DNA of 7,797 nucleotides, taken from NCBI GenBank assembly GCA_964354375.1, contig CAYGZQ010000060.1, positions 1-7,797 of the forward strand. Direction: 5' to 3'. The DNA is from CAYGZQ01 sp964354375 [NCBI: uncultured Planctomycetota bacterium] (GTDB lineage Bacteria; JAJVIF01; JAPKYR01). The position numbers were made by a program, and so were the translations under genes. Shown in pieces: positions 5,953-7,797 of the stretch. Numbering within the stretch: the stretch's first letter is position 1; the number at the start of each line of letters is the position of its first letter. Under the pieces are notes generated by a model, which ran no database searches, was not told where the DNA came from, and worked only from the letters and a program-made list of their open reading frames with translations.

Positions 5953-5996
5953 CGGGCCTCCGATACAACGGCCTTGGCAAATGTATCAGAGGCCCG
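5953..5996. repeat. Imperfect inverted repeat, 15-base arms
   Basis: The arms CGGGCCTCCGATACA (5953-5967) and TGTATCAGAGGCCCG (5982-5996) pair at 14 of 15 positions, with one C/A mismatch. The loop of 14 bases contains GGCCTTGG. No T tract follows on either strand. It is probably an intergenic palindromic repeat or a protein-binding site in the divergent promoter region. Confidence 0.75.
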
Positions 5997-6076
5997 CGGG
6001 TAAGCAAGGGCGTTTCCGGCAACATGCGCCCTCCCCGACGGGGCCGTTGAAAAAGCCTGAAATGGTGAGGATCCGG

Positions 6077-6108
6077 ATGTGGGGCAGGCTGGAAAGCCTG
6101 CCCCACAT
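6077..6108. repeat. Perfect 14-base inverted repeat with GGAA loop
   Basis: The arms ATGTGGGGCAGGCT (6077-6090) and AGCCTGCCCCACAT (6095-6108) are perfect. The four-base loop GGAA is of the GNRA type that stabilises RNA hairpins. No T tract follows. The core GGGGCAGGCT/AGCCTGCCCC resembles a repeat often seen between genes in environmental genomes, so a dispersed element is the first guess. A transcribed regulatory hairpin upstream of the gene at 6198 is the alternative. Confidence 0.85.
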
Positions 6109-6185
6109 GTGCATTGTGCTTGTCTTGGACTCTTTCGACAGCCCCTCACGTTCGGCGTTGGATTCGTATTGATTGCGCCGCGTGT

Positions 6186-6191
6186 TACACT
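6186..6191 (+). promoter_or_regulatory. Possible -10 box for a leaderless transcript
   Basis: TACACT fits the TANNNT pattern and ends six bases before the ATG at 6198, so transcription would start at or next to the start codon. No ribosome binding site precedes that ATG. No good -35 hexamer is at 16-18 bases. Tentative. Confidence 0.3.
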
Positions 6192-6197
6192 TCACTC

Positions 6198-7751
6198 ATG
6201 ATCGAGATCAAGACGGGACATCGCGAGTGGGACGGTTTCTGGCCCATCGTGAAACGGTTCCTGGATGAGAGCTGGACGGAGATCAGGGACCCCGCAAGCG
6301 GCTCGGTGGCGAAAGGTTATCGCACGCCGGACTGTCCGTGGCTCTGGCTCAGAGACAACGTACACATGATGTCGGCGTCGATATATCTGCTCGACGATAT
6401 CCAATGTCTTGTTGATTTCTTCATCGAGAATCAGAACGACGACGGGTCATTTTTTGATTTCATGGACCTGGCCGGCAAAAAGCTTCGCGTACCGTCGGAA
6501 GCCGACGTGGAATATCTCTCGGTCATCGGCGTTTACAGGGCGTGGCTTGCGTCGGGCGATGACGGGTGGATGAGGTCGCGACTGTCGTCGCTCAGGCGCG
6601 GACTTGGGTACATGACATCGCATCCGTGGAGATGGGATGAAGTTCATCAGATGCCGAAGCGGGCGTACACGATCGACACGTGGGATTTCGACGCGCGCGA
6701 GGATCTCACCGAGGTCCACTGGCCGGGGAAGATCGATGAGAAGACGCACTTCGGGATCATGCACGGCGATGTAAGCGGCCTGTATCACGCATGGCGACTG
6801 ATGGAGCAGATGCTTGGCTATGTCGGGGAAACGAACGAGGCGAAGGAGTACGGGTCGAAGGCGGCGAAGCTGAGAGAGAGAGCGAACAGGCTTTTATGGA
6901 ACGGGAAATTCTACCGGCACAGGTATCCGCTCGATGATTTCAGGATTGCGGGAGTTGATGAAGAGGCGCAGCTGTCGCTGTCGAACGCGTACGACATAAA
7001 TCGCGGGCTTCCGACGCAGGAAATGTCGAGGTCGATAATCGAGGAATATCGGAGGCGCAGGAAGGAGGGCCGTGCGTTCGCGGAATGGTTCAGCATCGAT
7101 CCGGCTTTTCCGGCGGAGGCGTTCGGCGCTGCGAAACTGAAGCCGGGCACATATGTAAACGGCGGGATCATGCCGCTCGTCGGTGGAGAGCTTGCCAAAG
7201 CCGCTTTCAGACACGGGTTGCCGGAGTATGGGATCGACATCCTGAGGCGGTACTTCGAGATGATGGACTCGACCGGCGAGGGGTACCTGTGGTATTTTCC
7301 GGACGGTCGGCCTGCGACGAAGGAGGAGAGCACGAGTCCGGAAGCGTACCCGACGGACGGTTGGGGATCGTCGGCGATGGCGGCTGCGTTGATACAGGGA
7401 CTTGCGGGAGTGCGGTCGGGACGTCCGGGATTCGGCGCTGCGTGGGTTGAGCCGCACTGGGATGCCGCCCGAGTGGATCATGCGGATGTCGCGGTGGAAT
7501 ATCCGGCGTCGGGAAAGAGGCTTCATTACACGTACGCGCGGGATGATCGCAAGAAGACAACGGAGATCAAGATCGAAAGTGAGCGGCTTGTCGCGCTGCA
7601 CGTGGGATTCCCCGAAGGCGTCGAGCGGGTCGAAGCGGAGACGGGAGGTAAGAGGTTCGACGTCAAGGTGGAGAAATGGGAGCTTGGACTCGGCGCGGCG
7701 TTCTGTGAAGATATCGAGGGAAGAATCGTTATCAGATATATTACACGGTAG
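6198..7751 (+). CDS. Glycosidase-like protein of the (alpha/alpha)6 barrel type
   Basis: The product has 517 residues and no signal peptide, so it is probably cytoplasmic. Motifs typical of six-hairpin glycosidases appear in order: WLWLRDNVHM (48-57), NDDGSFFDF (80-88), TIDTWDFDARED (158-169), HGDVSGLYHAWRL (189-201), YVNGGIMPLVGGELAKAA (319-336), DGWGSSAMAAALIQGL (387-402) and WVEPHW (416-421). Residues from about 420 form a beta-rich C-terminal domain. This resembles amylo-1,6-glucosidase, GH63, GH78 or related clans, but I cannot assign the family or the catalytic acids. The start is ATG 6198-6200. An upstream in-frame ATG at 6114 adds 28 residues read from spacer sequence and is unlikely. 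No ribosome binding site is visible. The stop TAG lies inside a long stem-loop. Confidence 0.8.
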   Translation: MIEIKTGHREWDGFWPIVKRFLDESWTEIRDPASGSVAKGYRTPDCPWLWLRDNVHMMSASIYLLDDIQCLVDFFIENQNDDGSFFDFMDLAGKKLRVPSEADVEYLSVIGVYRAWLASGDDGWMRSRLSSLRRGLGYMTSHPWRWDEVHQMPKRAYTIDTWDFDAREDLTEVHWPGKIDEKTHFGIMHGDVSGLYHAWRLMEQMLGYVGETNEAKEYGSKAAKLRERANRLLWNGKFYRHRYPLDDFRIAGVDEEAQLSLSNAYDINRGLPTQEMSRSIIEEYRRRRKEGRAFAEWFSIDPAFPAEAFGAAKLKPGTYVNGGIMPLVGGELAKAAFRHGLPEYGIDILRRYFEMMDSTGEGYLWYFPDGRPATKEESTSPEAYPTDGWGSSAMAAALIQGLAGVRSGRPGFGAAWVEPHWDAARVDHADVAVEYPASGKRLHYTYARDDRKKTTEIKIESERLVALHVGFPEGVERVEAETGGKRFDVKVEKWELGLGAAFCEDIEGRIVIRYITR

Positions 7752-7787
7752 CAGCTACTTTTCGAAGACGAAAAGGTAGCAGCTACC
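7747..7787 (+). repeat. Stem-loop overlapping the stop codon, with 12-base direct repeat
   Basis: GGTAGCAGCTAC occurs at 7747-7758 and again at 7775-7786. Because that unit is itself nearly palindromic, the copies also pair. TTTTCG (7759-7764) pairs with CGAAAA (7769-7774) around loop AAGA. Outward the stem continues to 7747/7787 with one bulged G (7776) and one A/A mismatch (7753/7781). The TAG stop at 7749-7751 is in the left arm. It may be a terminator, but no T tract is seen before the window ends at 7797. A dispersed repeat is the alternative. Confidence 0.75.
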
Positions 7788-7797
7788 GCTGCCGCAG

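Larger units (their letters stand above)
5821..6197. other. Non-coding divergent spacer
   Basis: This 377-base gap separates divergent genes and should hold both their promoters. I see no convincing -35/-10 pair for the minus-strand gene. It contains two inverted repeats (5953-5996 and 6077-6108), an AG-rich stretch on the minus strand at about 5848-5858, and a possible -10 box at 6186-6191 facing right. Frames open through it look like readings of repeat sequence and have no family features. Confidence 0.6.

Noticed and set aside
5809-6172. Open frames on both strands across the divergent spacer
   Set aside because: Their products are readings of palindromic sequence, are Pro/Arg/Ser-rich, and have no ribosome binding sites or family motifs.
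6894-7601. 235-residue minus-strand open frame opposite the glycosidase-like gene
   Set aside because: It is Arg-rich, low in recognisable motifs, and antisense to a well-supported gene.

Overview
The window is GC-rich bacterial chromosomal DNA. It carries a cyclic-di-AMP synthesis pair, a run of four related small secreted or lipoprotein genes, and one glycosidase-like gene. The c-di-AMP pair, the lipoprotein-type signal peptides, and the many short palindromic repeats between genes suggest an uncultured or poorly characterised phylum. The sequence alone does not let me name the lineage. Nothing looks like phage, plasmid or insertion-sequence coding DNA.

Layout from left to right. Bases 1-342 hold no gene: they are a cluster of C7/G7 palindromes and longer direct and inverted repeats, just past the end of the ybbR-type gene. 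Bases 343-2588, minus strand, hold cdaA (diadenylate cyclase, TTG start) followed by the ybbR/cdaR-type regulator gene, overlapping by ATGA. Bases 2589-2882 are a busy spacer: a weak minus-strand promoter for cdaA, a dispersed palindromic repeat, and a plus-strand promoter followed closely by a strong intrinsic terminator with no protein gene between them (candidate small RNA). Bases 2883-5820, minus strand, hold four consecutive genes for secreted or lipid-anchored proteins. Together they carry five copies of one domain marked by P-x-G/D-W-P-x(2-3)-P. Bases 5821-6197 form a non-coding divergent spacer with two strong inverted repeats. Bases 6198-7751, plus strand, encode a cytoplasmic (alpha/alpha)6-type glycosidase-like protein, and its stop codon lies inside a long stem-loop that runs to near the window end.

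How it fits together. CdaA and the YbbR-domain protein form a known membrane complex in which the regulator modulates c-di-AMP synthesis; glmM, the usual third gene, is not in the window. The four lipoprotein-like genes look like a tandem-duplicated family acting outside the cytoplasmic membrane. They share a probable terminator at 2831-2853, and at least one has its own promoter (5118-5145). I know of no named function for their domain, and this cluster and the candidate small RNA are the parts most worth following up.
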